Shown: in pieces, positions 1-9,941 of the stretch
Position numbering within the stretch: the stretch's first letter is position 1
How the letters are laid out: every line of letters begins with the position of its first letter
From: an uncultured Acetobacteraceae bacterium
GTDB lineage: Bacteria > Pseudomonadota > Alphaproteobacteria > Acetobacterales > Acetobacteraceae
Direction: 5' to 3'
DNA length: 50,976 bases
NCBI GenBank assembly: GCA_903895595.1
Contig: CAITUP010000008.1
Coordinates: 1-50,976 of the forward strand
Translations under genes and position numbers: made by a program
Notes under the pieces: generated by a model
Database searches by the model: none
What the model saw: the letters and a program-made list of their open reading frames with translations, nothing else
Told to the model about the DNA's origin: nothing

Positions 1-141
1 ACCGGCACGTCCATGCGGATTTTTCGGGACGCGCGCGCCGCGCAGACGATCGGGAATTCGTTCGCGGGATGCGTGAATCCGGTAGGGACAAGCCCGGGGA
101 TGACGGATGGGGCGAATGACGGCGTTCAAGCGATTGCCCTG
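1..141. repeat. Left copy of terminal inverted repeat
   Basis: This stretch matches the reverse complement of 50832-50973 almost base for base. I count two substitutions (one near 83, one near 96) and one single-base indel in the C/G run near 25. The match stops abruptly at 141. The right copy continues three more bases in the outward direction, so the left copy is cut by the window edge. A dispersed intergenic repeat at both ends is what one expects of a contig broken at a repeat; a real pair of inverted repeats flanking the region cannot be excluded. Confidence 0.85.
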
Positions 142-290
142 TCGACCATCGCCGCAGCCATCGTAGCCAGAAAACGGCGCTGTTCGGCTTTGGTTGGCAT
201 ACGAGTAACGGCAATCAGAGCCCGTTCCTCGGCCGTCAGGCTGCTTGTCAGTCTAGCGATCCGGTTGGGTCGCCCCTCAGCTAAACCCAC
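126..290 (-). CDS. Possible small protein or gene remnant, unrecognised
   Basis: An open frame of 54 codons can start at a GTG at 288-290 that overlaps the end of the DSD1-type gene, and stops at 126. The C-terminal half is an amphipathic, Arg/Ala-rich stretch ending in MVDRAIA and does not look like random shadow translation. Its stop codon lies inside the terminal repeat, so the end may have been replaced by the repeat. No family recognised. It may equally be non-coding, and I would not rely on it. Confidence 0.22.
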   Translation of the reverse strand: MGLAEGRPNRIARLTSSLTAEERALIAVTRMPTKAEQRRFLATMAAAMVDRAIA

Positions 291-1401
291 CCCGCGCCGC
301 CACCGGCCACAAGCACTCCACCCGCCCCTTCCGCACCCCGACATACCAGTCGAACCGGTCCACCGTCGGGTCGCAATGCCCCGGCACCAGCCGCAACTTC
401 TCACCCAGCTTCGGGGCCACGGTCTCCGATCCGACCTCCAGCTTCCCATGCTCGTCGGAGGCACTGACGTACCGCACATCCGGCCGTCCCCACACCGTCG
501 GCATGCCGGAATCGATCGACACCGCCTTGTGCCCGGCATCCAGCACCGCGACGCCAGGACGCGACGCGCTCATGACCGTCGACAGCACGAACAAAGAATG
601 CCGGAACGTGCTGACCGGCGCACCGCTTTCGTCCAAATTCCGAGCGTAATCGGCATCCATGAAGATGTAGCTGCCGGCTTGCATTTCGGTGTAGACGCCG
701 GACGATGCCTCGATCTGGAAAGACCCCGTTCCGGCGCCGCCGACGATCGGGCAGGGTAGCCCCTGCTGGCGCAATTGTTCCACTGTCCGCCGAGACGCGT
801 CGATCGCCGCCCCGATCAGCGTGCGCCGCTCGGCGACGGTGCGCTTGTGCTGGGCGCTGCCCTGGTAGGCCTGTAGGCCGCCGAACGTCAGGTGCTTGGA
901 ATCCGCGATCCGCTGCGCCAGCGCCACCGCCTCCGGCCCCGCCGCCACGCCCGCTCGGCCCGCGCCGACGTCGATTTCCACCAGCACCGACATGGTCACG
1001 CCGGCATCGGCCGCCGCCGCCTCGATGGCCGCGACCTGCGCCGCGTCGTCCACGCACAGCGCCACTTTCGCGATGCGGGCCAAAGCGCACAGACGTGCCA
1101 GCTTGGCGGCGCCGACGACCTCGTTGCTGACCAAAATATCGCTCACCCCGCCCCAGGCGAGGATTTCCGCCTCCGCCACCTTCTGCACGCATTGCCCGAC
1201 CGCGCCGCGCGCCATCTGCAACTTGGCGATGATCGGAGATTTGTGAGTCTTGGCATGCGCCCGCAGCTTCACCCCGGTCGGCGCCAGCAGCCCGGCCATG
1301 TGATCCAGATTGTATTCCAGCGCGTCCAGGTCGATGACCAGCGCGGGGGTATCGATCTCGTCCTCGCGCATGCCGGGTTGGGCGGGGGGTGACTGCAACA
1401 T
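277..1401 (-). CDS. DSD1-family PLP enzyme (D-threonine aldolase / D-hydroxyaspartate dehydratase-like)
   Basis: This 374-residue protein belongs to the alanine-racemase N-terminal fold-type III family that includes D-threonine aldolase and D-serine or 3-hydroxy-D-aspartate dehydratases. Residues ~1-30 carry the typical opening (DTPALVIDLDALEYN), and Lys51 in RAHAKTHKS is the expected PLP Schiff-base lysine. The C-terminal beta domain ends with PGHCDPTVD, where His342 and Asp344 fit the divalent-metal site of this family. It probably cleaves or dehydrates a D-beta-hydroxy amino acid in the cytosol; the exact substrate cannot be read from sequence. The ATG at 1401 places the family start correctly. 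A D-aminoacylase at 5094 could supply D-amino acids, but the two genes are not in one operon. Confidence 0.85.
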   Translation of the reverse strand: MLQSPPAQPGMREDEIDTPALVIDLDALEYNLDHMAGLLAPTGVKLRAHAKTHKSPIIAKLQMARGAVGQCVQKVAEAEILAWGGVSDILVSNEVVGAAKLARLCALARIAKVALCVDDAAQVAAIEAAAADAGVTMSVLVEIDVGAGRAGVAAGPEAVALAQRIADSKHLTFGGLQAYQGSAQHKRTVAERRTLIGAAIDASRRTVEQLRQQGLPCPIVGGAGTGSFQIEASSGVYTEMQAGSYIFMDADYARNLDESGAPVSTFRHSLFVLSTVMSASRPGVAVLDAGHKAVSIDSGMPTVWGRPDVRYVSASDEHGKLEVGSETVAPKLGEKLRLVPGHCDPTVDRFDWYVGVRKGRVECLWPVAARGGFS

Positions 1402-1495
1402 CGGGTTTCATCCATTCCAGGGGCGACGGGGGCAGTTTGCACCAAAGCGCCGCAGGCCCATAGTGGGCGCCATCGAACCAGACAGGAGACCCAGC

Positions 1496-1957
1496 ATGAC
1501 CGACGCGAAACTCGCCCCGAAGATGCAGGATTGGCAGATCGAGCACACCAACCTCTACCTCAGCAGCGGCGGGAAGGAGGGGCATCTCTACAAGCGCACC
1601 GTGCCCGGCCATGGGGAGATGGATGTGCCCTCGCTGCTGCTGACCACGACCGGGCGCAAATCGGGCGAAAAATTCCTGTTCCCGCTGTTCTACGGCATGA
1701 CCGGCGACAGCTACATCATCGTGGCCTCCAAGGGCGGGGCGCCGGATCATCCGGGCTGGTACAAGAACCTCGTCGCCAACCCGGAGGTCGAGGTCCATGT
1801 CGGCACCAAGCACCTGAAAGCCATCGCGCGGACCGTCACGGGGCCGGAGCGGGTTGGGCTTTGGCAGGAAGCGCTGAAATTCTGGCCGCCGTACGCGGAT
1901 TACGAGAAGAAGACCGACCGGGAGATTCCGGTGGTGGTGCTCGATCCCGTGAAGTAG
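1496..1957 (+). CDS. Nitroreductase/deazaflavin-dependent oxidoreductase family (DDN-like) protein
   Basis: This 153-residue protein has the split beta-barrel pattern of the F420/FMN-binding DDN-type family: LLTTTGRKSGEKFLFPLFYG, then IIVASKGGAPDHPGWYKNLVANPEVEVHVG. The last block (basic residue, HPGWYKNL, then a strand) is the hallmark of the family. The ATG at 1496 is chosen because an AGGAG lies 7-11 bases upstream and the protein then begins at the family start; the frame is open further upstream but without a ribosome site. It likely reduces a small molecule with a flavin or deazaflavin; whether this organism makes F420 is unknown. It stands alone, divergent from the DSD1-type gene and followed by a palindromic repeat. 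Confidence 0.8.
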   Translation: MTDAKLAPKMQDWQIEHTNLYLSSGGKEGHLYKRTVPGHGEMDVPSLLLTTTGRKSGEKFLFPLFYGMTGDSYIIVASKGGAPDHPGWYKNLVANPEVEVHVGTKHLKAIARTVTGPERVGLWQEALKFWPPYADYEKKTDREIPVVVLDPVK

Positions 1958-1971
1958 GGCGGTCTTCACCT

Positions 1972-2081
1972 CCCCGTCATGGTCGGGCTTGACCCGACCA
2001 TCTTCTGCGACCTGAAGCGCGTTGGAAATTTCGGTACCTCCTTGGCTCGAGATGGTCGGGTCAAGCCCGACCATGACGGGG
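1972..2081. repeat. Perfect 31-bp inverted repeat (REP/BIME-like element)
   Basis: The arms 1972-2002 and 2051-2081 are perfect reverse complements, separated by 48 bases. Each arm contains its own dyad, ATGGTCGGG then CCCGACCAT around CTTGA, so the element can fold as two small hairpins or one long one. It lies in the gap between two plus-strand genes. A fragment of the same unit (AAGCCCGACCATGAC) recurs near 6843-6857. This is the pattern of a REP/BIME repeat; no transposase is nearby. Confidence 0.85.
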
Positions 2082-2164
2082 GGGGGTAGCATGCGCCCTA
2101 GTAGCCGGACGCGCCAAACCGAGGTAGGGACGCGGCAAACAATCCCCTCCAGGAGCGATCCGCC

Positions 2165-3334
2165 GTGTCCCAACCCCTGCTTTTCCAGCCGCTGACCATT
2201 CGCGGCGTGACCCTGAAGAACCGAGTCGTGCTGGCGCCGATGCACCAGTACGCCTCCAACCAGGGGTTCGCGACCGACTGGCATTTGATGAACGCCGGCA
2301 AGTTCGCAGCCGGCGGCGTCGGACTGGTGATGGTGGAATCCACCAAGGTGGAGCGGCGCGGATGCGGCACCGTCGGCGATCTGGGCCTGTGGAAGGATGA
2401 GTTCATCCCCGGCCTGAAGCGCATCACCGACTTCATCCACGCGCAGGGCGCGGTTTCCGCGATCCAGATCGGGCACTCCGGCCGCAAGGCGCGCCTGACC
2501 CGCCCGTGGGAGGGCCAGCAGCCGCAGACGCCGGACCATCCTGAGATGTTCGACTGGGAAGGCTGGGAACTGGTGGCGCCGAGCGCGGTGGCGCACTCGG
2601 ATAGGATGCCGACGCCGCGGGCGTTCTCACGCGACGAAATCCCCGATCTGGTCACCCGCTGGGGCGACGCTGCCGCTCGGGCCGACAAGGCCGGGTTCCA
2701 GGTGTTGGAAATCCATGGGGCGCATGGGTATTTGATCCACCAGTTTCTCTCCCCAGTCGCCAACCGCCGCAACGACGAATACGGCGGTTCCGACTCCAAC
2801 CGCATGCGGTTCGCGCTGGAAGTGGCGGAGGCTGTCCGCGCCAACTGGCCGGCCGAGAAGCCGCTGTTCATGCGCCTGTCCTGCGAGGACGACGCCGGCT
2901 GGGGGCCGGAGCAGAGCGTGGCTCTGTCGAAGGAGCTGAAGCTGCGCGGCGTGGACGTGATCGACTGTTCGTCGGGCGGGTTGCTGGAGCGTTCGCCAAT
3001 GGATAGCGTACGGGCGAAGCACTACGGGTATCAGGTGCCCTACGCTGAGAAAATCCGCGCCGAGGCCGATATGATGACCATGGCGGTCGGCCATATCGTG
3101 CATGCCGATCAGGCCGAGGCGATCCTGCGGGAGGGTCGTGCCGACCTGATCGCAGTGGCGCGGGAACTGCTCTACAACCCGAACTGGGCATTGGATGCGG
3201 CCCAGAAGCTCGGCGCCGATCCGGATTTTCGCCAAGTGCCGCCGGCCTACGGGTTCTGGCTGGGCAAGCGGGCAAAGTCGGCGTTCGAGGGTGTGCCCTC
3301 GACGTTCAAGCAGGGAATGCTGGCGGCGGAGTGA
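2165..3334 (+). CDS. NADH:flavin oxidoreductase, Old Yellow Enzyme family
   Basis: This 389-residue FMN-dependent TIM barrel is a probable ene-reductase of the YqjM/thermophilic-like OYE class. Family landmarks are LKNRVVLAPMHQYA at ~18-31, the substrate-binding block IQIGHSGRKA, the conserved EIHGAHGYLIHQFLSP with NRRNDEYGG just after it, and a C-terminal FMN phosphate loop (VGHIVHADQAEAILREGRADLIAVAREL). The start is a GTG at 2165 with AGGAG about 10 bases upstream. It would reduce activated C=C bonds of enones or nitro compounds with NAD(P)H in the cytosol. It converges on the dioxygenase gene downstream, 11 bases away. Confidence 0.9.
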   Translation: MSQPLLFQPLTIRGVTLKNRVVLAPMHQYASNQGFATDWHLMNAGKFAAGGVGLVMVESTKVERRGCGTVGDLGLWKDEFIPGLKRITDFIHAQGAVSAIQIGHSGRKARLTRPWEGQQPQTPDHPEMFDWEGWELVAPSAVAHSDRMPTPRAFSRDEIPDLVTRWGDAAARADKAGFQVLEIHGAHGYLIHQFLSPVANRRNDEYGGSDSNRMRFALEVAEAVRANWPAEKPLFMRLSCEDDAGWGPEQSVALSKELKLRGVDVIDCSSGGLLERSPMDSVRAKHYGYQVPYAEKIRAEADMMTMAVGHIVHADQAEAILREGRADLIAVARELLYNPNWALDAAQKLGADPDFRQVPPAYGFWLGKRAKSAFEGVPSTFKQGMLAAE

Positions 3335-3345
3335 TCCGCCGGGCC

Positions 3346-4107
3346 CTACCCAAATGCGTAAGTATCCATCCGCAGCACCCCATAGGACGTGCTCGCATGC
3401 AGCCGTGTCGCGTGGGCGTTTTCCCCACCCGCGCCCATCGCCACGTATAACGGCAGCAAATGCTCGTCCGTCGGGTGCTGCGCGGCCGCGTACGGCGCCT
3501 GCCGCCGGTAATCCAGCAGGTCCTCGGTTCGTCCCTCGATCAACGCGTCATGCATCCAACCCGCGAATGCGTCGACATCCGGTGCCGCTGGGCTGTCGTC
3601 CGTCGGAGCGCGCTGCCGGCGCAGATTATGCGTCAGCCCGCCGGAGCCGATCACCAGCACGCCCTGCGCCCGCAACGCCGCCAAGGATCGACCGAGTAGT
3701 AAATGATGCTCGGGGCCAAGATACGATTGCAGCGACAGCTGCATCACCGGAATGTCGTGCTCGGGATACATCAGCAGCAGCGGCACCCACGCGCCATGAT
3801 CCAGGCCGCGTTCATGGTCCACCGAGGCGCCCAGGGTTGCGGCGATCTCCTTGGCCAAGGCGGCATCCCCCGGCGCCGGGTAGCGCAACGCATAAAGCGG
3901 TGGCGGGAAGCCGTAGAAATCGTAGATGGTATCGTTGACCGGCGGTGCGCTGATCTCGGGCGTCTCGGTGTCCCAATGGGCCGACGCCACCAGGATCGCC
4001 TTGGGACGCGGCAGCGACGCTCCCAGCCCGCGCAGGAAATCCCGAGCGGGGGAGTCGCGCAACGGCATCATGGGGGAGCCGTGGCTGATGAACAGGCTGG
4101 GCAGCAT
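3346..4107 (-). CDS. Class III extradiol dioxygenase (4,5-DOPA dioxygenase / LigB-like)
   Basis: This 253-residue protein matches the DODA/YgiD branch of LigB-type extradiol ring-cleavage dioxygenases. It begins LPSLFISHGSP, and His9 and His44 (in SAHWDT) are the expected first metal ligands. LDHGAWVPL near the middle carries the catalytic-type His, and GSGGLTHNLR supplies another conserved His. The family uses a non-haem Zn/Fe centre to open catechol rings such as DOPA. The gene is divergent from the TauD-type gene, with 126 bases between the two starts that should hold both promoters. The natural substrate is not evident from context. Confidence 0.88.
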   Translation of the reverse strand: MLPSLFISHGSPMMPLRDSPARDFLRGLGASLPRPKAILVASAHWDTETPEISAPPVNDTIYDFYGFPPPLYALRYPAPGDAALAKEIAATLGASVDHERGLDHGAWVPLLLMYPEHDIPVMQLSLQSYLGPEHHLLLGRSLAALRAQGVLVIGSGGLTHNLRRQRAPTDDSPAAPDVDAFAGWMHDALIEGRTEDLLDYRRQAPYAAAQHPTDEHLLPLYVAMGAGGENAHATRLHASTSYGVLRMDTYAFG

Positions 4108-4233
4108 ACAAGGTCCTTCATAGCGGGTGCCAAGGTCTCAATGTGGGGCCTCGGACGCAAACGGCAAGCCGCGGCTCTCGACAGATGGCCGGTTTCTGCC
4201 CAAACTCCCTGGAAAGCCAAGAGAGCAACGCCC

Positions 4234-5079
4234 ATGTCCGCGACGCTGACCGATATCCGTATCACGCCCCTCTCTCCCCGCTTCGCGGCGGAGGTCGTGG
4301 GCCTCGATCTGCGTGAGCCGCTGGACGACGTCACGCGCGCGGAACTCTACGACGCCTTCGTGCAATACCACGTGCTTTGCTTCCGCGATCAGCATCTGGA
4401 TCAGGACGAGCAGGTCGCGTTCTCCGAACAATTCGGCCCGCTGGAGCGTCACACGCTGCGCAACCGCGGCAAGATCAACCCGCTGGTTCACGTCGTGCAC
4501 AACCTGAACGACGATTCCAAGCCCAGCGGCAAGGTGAAATCCACCGGCTGGCATTCCGACAAATCCTTCCGGCCGGAGCCGTCGCTCGCCACCATCCTGC
4601 ACGCCGTGACCATGCCGCCCGACGGCGGCGACACCGTCTTCGCCGACATGATCGCCGCCTACGAAGCGCTGCCGGAGGCCGAGAAACGCGCCCTGGGCGG
4701 CGTGCGTGTCATCCATAGCTGGGAGCTGTCGCGGGAAAACCGCGGCCGCGTCATGTCCGCGGAAGAAGCCGCGGACGCGCCGCCCAATTCCCATCCGCTG
4801 GTCCGCACCCAGCCAGAATCGCGCCGCAAGTCGTTGTTCATGGGCGAGCACTGCTCTCACATCGACGGCCTGCCCATCGAGGAAGGGCGCGCGCGTTTGG
4901 AAAAACTGGAAGAATTCGCCACCCAGGAACGCTTCACCTATCGGCACAAGTGGCGGGCCGGCGACATGCTGATGTGGGACAACCGCTGCCTGCTGCACAG
5001 GGCGGACCCGAATTTCGACGCGGCGCGGTTCCCGAGGGTGCTGCACCGTACCTGCCTGCGGGGCACCGCCCCAATCTGA
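4234..5079 (+). CDS. TauD/TfdA-family 2-oxoglutarate-dependent dioxygenase
   Basis: The 281-residue protein has the complete Fe(II)/2-oxoglutarate facial triad: His107 and Asp109 in GWHSDKSF, and the distal His255 in CLLHRADP, followed by the Arg-rich VLHRTCLRG that binds 2-oxoglutarate. The N-terminus (ITPLSPRFAAEVVGLDLREPL) is the normal TfdA-like opening, so the ATG at 4234 was chosen over the long upstream extension. Family members hydroxylate taurine, sulfonates, phenoxyacetates or similar carboxylates. The stop is 14 bases before the D-aminoacylase start, so the two are probably co-transcribed. A second, distant member of the family lies at 38605. Confidence 0.9.
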   Translation: MSATLTDIRITPLSPRFAAEVVGLDLREPLDDVTRAELYDAFVQYHVLCFRDQHLDQDEQVAFSEQFGPLERHTLRNRGKINPLVHVVHNLNDDSKPSGKVKSTGWHSDKSFRPEPSLATILHAVTMPPDGGDTVFADMIAAYEALPEAEKRALGGVRVIHSWELSRENRGRVMSAEEAADAPPNSHPLVRTQPESRRKSLFMGEHCSHIDGLPIEEGRARLEKLEEFATQERFTYRHKWRAGDMLMWDNRCLLHRADPNFDAARFPRVLHRTCLRGTAPI

Positions 5080-5093
5080 ATCTGGAGGATACC

Positions 5094-6809
<1,716 letters not shown>

Positions 6810-6819
6810 TTTTGCAGCC

Positions 6820-6857
6820 GAGGCGGGTGAAATGCCCGCCTCGAAGCCCGACCATGA
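6820..6857 (+). repeat. Intercistronic hairpin with fragment of the REP-like repeat
   Basis: GAGGCGGG (6820-6827) pairs perfectly with CCCGCCTC (6835-6842) around a 7-base loop, directly after the D-aminoacylase stop. It is followed by AAGCCCGACCATGAC, the outer half of the repeat seen at 1972-2081. There is no T-run, so it is not a classical terminator; it may act in mRNA processing between this gene and the aldo/keto reductase. Confidence 0.65.
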
Positions 6858-6880
6858 CGCTTTAATGTTAGGAGACCACC

Positions 6881-7834
6881 ATGGAAAAACGCCAGCTCGG
6901 GCAATCGTCCCTGTATGTCACGCCGATCACCTTCGGCGGCAACGTGTTCGGCTGGACCGCCGACGAAAAAGCATCCTTCGCATTGATGGATAATTTCGTC
7001 GGTGCCGGCTTCAACTTCATCGACAGCGCCGACGTCTATTCCCGCTGGCACCCCGGCAACCAGGGCGGCGAGTCCGAAGTCATCATCGGCAACTGGCTGA
7101 AAGCCCGCGGCGGCCGGGACAAGGTCATTATCGCCACCAAGCTCGGCATCGAAATGGCGCCGGGCAAAAAGGGCCTGTCGCGCAAATACATGATGCAGGC
7201 GGTGGAAGACTCGCTGCGTCGGCTGCAGACCGATTACATCGATCTATATCAGTCGCACCGCGACGATCCGGAAACCCCGATCGAGGAAACTCTGTCCGCC
7301 TATCAGGACCTGATCAAGGCCGGCAAAGTGCGGGAAATCGGTGCGTCCAATTTCTCGGCGGATCGTCTGGCGGAATCGCTGAAGATCAGCACCGAAAAAG
7401 GCCTGCCGCGCTATCAGAGCCTACAGCCGCACTACAGCCTGGTGGAACGGGCCGAGTTCGAAGGCCCGTTGGAGGATCTGTGCCTGCGGGAAAAAATCGG
7501 CACGATCGGCTATTATTCTCTGGCCAGCGGCTTCCTGACCGGGAAATATCGTTCCGCGGCGGATCGCGAAGGCAAGGCGCGTGGGTCTCGGGTCGAGAAA
7601 TACATGAACGATTACGGCTTCGGCGTGATCGCGGCGCTGGACGATGTGGCGAAGCGGTATAACGCGAAAGCGGTGCAAATCGCTCTGGCATGGTTGATCG
7701 CGCGCCCGAGCGTGACGGCGCCGATCGCGAGTGCCACGAACCTGGATCAGTTGAAGGAACTGCTGGGTGCGGCGGATATCAAGCTGGACGCGGCTGCGAT
7801 TCAGCAGATCGACGCGGCTTCCAAGCCTCGTTAA
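6881..7834 (+). CDS. Aldo/keto reductase
   Basis: This 317-residue NADPH-dependent oxidoreductase has the standard (alpha/beta)8 AKR pattern. The tetrad is visible as FIDSADVYS (Asp, Tyr), IIATKLG (Lys) and LYQSHRDD (His). VREIGASNFSADRL and the C-terminal NADPH loop (PSVTAPIASATNLDQLKELL) are family signatures. The start is ATG at 6881 with AGGAG upstream. It is the last gene of the putative TauD-type/D-aminoacylase run; a 71-base gap with a hairpin separates it from the previous gene. The substrate is unknown; the nearest functional type would be a general carbonyl reductase. Confidence 0.92.
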   Translation: MEKRQLGQSSLYVTPITFGGNVFGWTADEKASFALMDNFVGAGFNFIDSADVYSRWHPGNQGGESEVIIGNWLKARGGRDKVIIATKLGIEMAPGKKGLSRKYMMQAVEDSLRRLQTDYIDLYQSHRDDPETPIEETLSAYQDLIKAGKVREIGASNFSADRLAESLKISTEKGLPRYQSLQPHYSLVERAEFEGPLEDLCLREKIGTIGYYSLASGFLTGKYRSAADREGKARGSRVEKYMNDYGFGVIAALDDVAKRYNAKAVQIALAWLIARPSVTAPIASATNLDQLKELLGAADIKLDAAAIQQIDAASKPR

Positions 7835-7845
7835 ACGAAGGGCGA

Positions 7846-7871
7846 ATGGGGCGGGCGGTTGTCCGCCCCAT
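7846..7871. terminator. Hairpin between convergent genes (bidirectional terminator candidate)
   Basis: ATGGGGCGG (7846-7854) and CCGCCCCAT (7863-7871) form a perfect 9-bp stem with an 8-base loop. It sits between the stop of the aldo/keto reductase and the stop of the PEP-CTERM gene, which converge here. There is no strong T-run on either side, so termination is inferred from position and stem strength. Confidence 0.55.
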
Positions 7872-7883
7872 CCTGCTTGGGCA

Positions 7884-8576
7884 TCAGGCGCGGCGTCGCC
7901 GAGCGGCTGCCAAACCGATCGCGCCGGCCGCGAACAGCGACACCGACATCGGTTCGGGTACGGTTTCATAGGACACGGTGATCGCCGTGATGGCGAAATT
8001 GTTTCCGTTTTGGCTCACCGGGTCGAGGTCAACCGACGATACTCCGGACAATGCGGTGTAACCCGTCAGATCGTAGAGCGTGAAAGTGGACGGAGCGGCG
8101 GTGCCGGTCAGGTATGCCCCAAGGAGGAAGCCCCCGGATCCGCCGGTCGGGCCAATGCCGATACCGAACGTACCGGTATCGCCACCCAACGCGGCGGCCT
8201 GAACCGATACCATGGAAAACGCCCCGCCATCGACGCGCGTCAGGAACGTGTCGGCTCCGCCATAATACACGCTGCTGGTGCTTTGCAGATTATAGACCCC
8301 GTTCGAATCGACAATTTGGGGGACGCTGGAATCCAGGAGACGCGGGGTCAGCGCGAAACCGTCGAGGTACTGAGTGGTGGTGAAAGCCCCCACGGAAAGT
8401 TGGGAGAAATCCAATGTGACGGTGGTGGCATATGCCGGTCGGCCGGCGAACACAGAAACAGCCGCGAGCAGCGCGAACGCGGTGGGGCGAGGAAAACCGG
8501 GCAAGGCACATCCAGGATTTGTTGCAGGAACCGTCCGTATAAATGCGCCGCCGCTTTGGGTCAATCGTAATTCCAT
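7884..8576 (-). CDS. PEP-CTERM sorting-domain protein
   Basis: This ~230-residue exported protein ends in VPEPMSVSLFAAGAIGLAAARRRRA, the PEP motif, hydrophobic helix and Arg cluster that target proteins to exosortase (EpsH/XrtA-type) processing. The middle is low-charge, Gly/Ser/Thr-rich beta-type sequence typical of extracellular matrix proteins. A hydrophobic export segment (FALLAAVSVFAGRPAYA) comes unusually late, ~30-45 residues from the ATG at 8576; a TTG about 25 codons downstream would give a more usual signal peptide. No exosortase is in this window, so it must be elsewhere. Exopolysaccharide-type genes lie 5 kb away, fitting the usual link between PEP-CTERM proteins and matrix production. 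Confidence 0.8.
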   Translation of the reverse strand: MELRLTQSGGAFIRTVPATNPGCALPGFPRPTAFALLAAVSVFAGRPAYATTVTLDFSQLSVGAFTTTQYLDGFALTPRLLDSSVPQIVDSNGVYNLQSTSSVYYGGADTFLTRVDGGAFSMVSVQAAALGGDTGTFGIGIGPTGGSGGFLLGAYLTGTAAPSTFTLYDLTGYTALSGVSSVDLDPVSQNGNNFAITAITVSYETVPEPMSVSLFAAGAIGLAAARRRRA

Positions 8577-8585
8577 CAGCAATTA

Positions 8586-9290
8586 TTAATTTGCGGCGTC
8601 ATGCTCCTTTTCCAGCAACCGCCGCGCGGCGCGGAATTGCCGGGATACTTTCGAACCGAGTTGCCGGTGCAACAGAATTGCCAGCAACCCCAGCGACGCC
8701 CCCGCCAGCCACCAGGGGCCGGCGAGCCAAGCCAGACCGGCGATGGCGAAATAATACGATCTGATACCGTCGTTAAACGTCAGGATGGCGCTGCTGAGCA
8801 CGCCGCCGATGGCCTCGGCCAGCGCGTCGCGGCGTTCCGCGGTCGACGGTTCCGGCGGTGCGGCGCCGAGCAGGGCGACGGTGTAATTTAATTGTCGCAA
8901 TGACCATGTGTGTTTGAACAGCCCGTGCACCATCACGGCCAGCGGCAGCAACACCTTGATTTCCAGCAGCTGCCGCGACACCGGGGCACCGAGCGCGAGG
9001 CCGTCCAGGGCGGGTTGCAGGCGGTCCAACCCCGTCAACACGCCCAAAAGCGCACCGATGGCGATCAAGCTGGTAGAGGCAAAGAAACTCGCGCTGTGCA
9101 TGACATGGCCGATCAGCGCGGAATCGACGATGCGGTTGTCCCGGCGCAACATGCCGCGCATCCACAGGACGCGCACGGAATGCAGCCCGGTGTTGATAGC
9201 CCCGCGCCCGATCCGCCGCGCCAACGGTCCGTATCCGAACCAAAAGGCGCAGAAGAGCGTCAGCGCGGCGAGATCGAGAGGTGGAATCAA
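8586..9290 (-). CDS. DUF599-family membrane protein
   Basis: This ~234-residue integral membrane protein matches the DUF599 pattern: a first helix (LDLAALTLFCAFWFGYGPLA), then WMRGMLRRDNRIVDSALIGHVMHSASFFASTSL, two further hydrophobic segments, and the FNDGIRSYYFAIAGLAWL block near the C-terminus. The function of the family is unknown. I place the start at a TTG at 9290 because it overlaps the GST stop as TTGA, giving translational coupling; another TTG at 9329 is possible. No ATG exists before the first helix. It is the second gene of a GST-DUF599 pair. Confidence 0.75.
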   Translation of the reverse strand: MIPPLDLAALTLFCAFWFGYGPLARRIGRGAINTGLHSVRVLWMRGMLRRDNRIVDSALIGHVMHSASFFASTSLIAIGALLGVLTGLDRLQPALDGLALGAPVSRQLLEIKVLLPLAVMVHGLFKHTWSLRQLNYTVALLGAAPPEPSTAERRDALAEAIGGVLSSAILTFNDGIRSYYFAIAGLAWLAGPWWLAGASLGLLAILLHRQLGSKVSRQFRAARRLLEKEHDAAN

Positions 9291-9904
9291 GCCGCCGCGC
9301 TCGGGCGCGCCTTCATCCGCTCGTACCAAGCGGCGATGTTCTTATTGTCGGGGTTCAGCGGCTGCTTGATCCCGGCGAAGAAATCGACAAACACGAACAG
9401 CAGGATATCCGCCAGCGTCAGGCGATCGCCGCAAATGAACGTGCGGCCCGCGATCAATCCGTCGAGCCAGGTCAGGTTTTTCTGTGCCGTCTTTTTCAGG
9501 TCGTCGGACGCCAGCGGGATGCAGTAAATGCGGTCCTGGAACATCTTCAAACCCTCGCCGAAGCGGAAGCCGTTGGCCATGGGTTCGAGGATGTTCAGAT
9601 CGATGCGCCGCATCCACATGCGGGTTTCGGCGCGTTCTTCCGGCGTGGAGCCGATCAGGGTTTTGCCGGCGGGGCCGACCTCATCGAGGTATTCGCAGAT
9701 CGCGGTGATTTCCGCGATGACGGTGCCGTCGTCGAGCGCCAAAGCCGGGCACTGGCCGGCGGGGTTTTTCGCCAAGAAGGCTTCGCGCCGGTTGTCCCCG
9801 CCGCGGATGTCGATCGTTTCCGTGGGCATGCCGGTGATGCCGCGCTCGGCCATGAACACGCGGACGACTTTGGGGTTGGGGCCGATGGAATCGTAGTAGA
9901 GCAT
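9287..9904 (-). CDS. Glutathione S-transferase family protein
   Basis: The 205-residue protein shows a thioredoxin-like N-terminal domain (MLYYDSIGPNPKVVRVFMAE, then NPAGQCPALALDDGTVIAEITAICEYLDE) and an all-helical C-terminal domain with the usual N-capping ICGDRLTLADILLFVFVDF. The conserved Pro (QCPAL) and the E-[ST]-type glutathione-binding site (AEITAI) are present. It should conjugate or reduce small electrophiles in the cytosol. It starts at ATG 9904 with AGGAGACC upstream, and its stop overlaps the DUF599 gene. It is one of three GST-related loci in the window (one of them broken). Confidence 0.9.
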   Translation of the reverse strand: MLYYDSIGPNPKVVRVFMAERGITGMPTETIDIRGGDNRREAFLAKNPAGQCPALALDDGTVIAEITAICEYLDEVGPAGKTLIGSTPEERAETRMWMRRIDLNILEPMANGFRFGEGLKMFQDRIYCIPLASDDLKKTAQKNLTWLDGLIAGRTFICGDRLTLADILLFVFVDFFAGIKQPLNPDNKNIAAWYERMKARPSAAA

Positions 9905-9941
9905 GGGAGGTCTCCTTGGTTGTTCGAATAACGATGGGCAA

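Noticed and set aside
401-2596. 731-codon open frame on the minus strand
   Set aside because: It runs across the DSD1-type gene, the DDN-like gene and the OYE gene in another frame or strand and has no family pattern; a shadow of GC-rich coding sequence.
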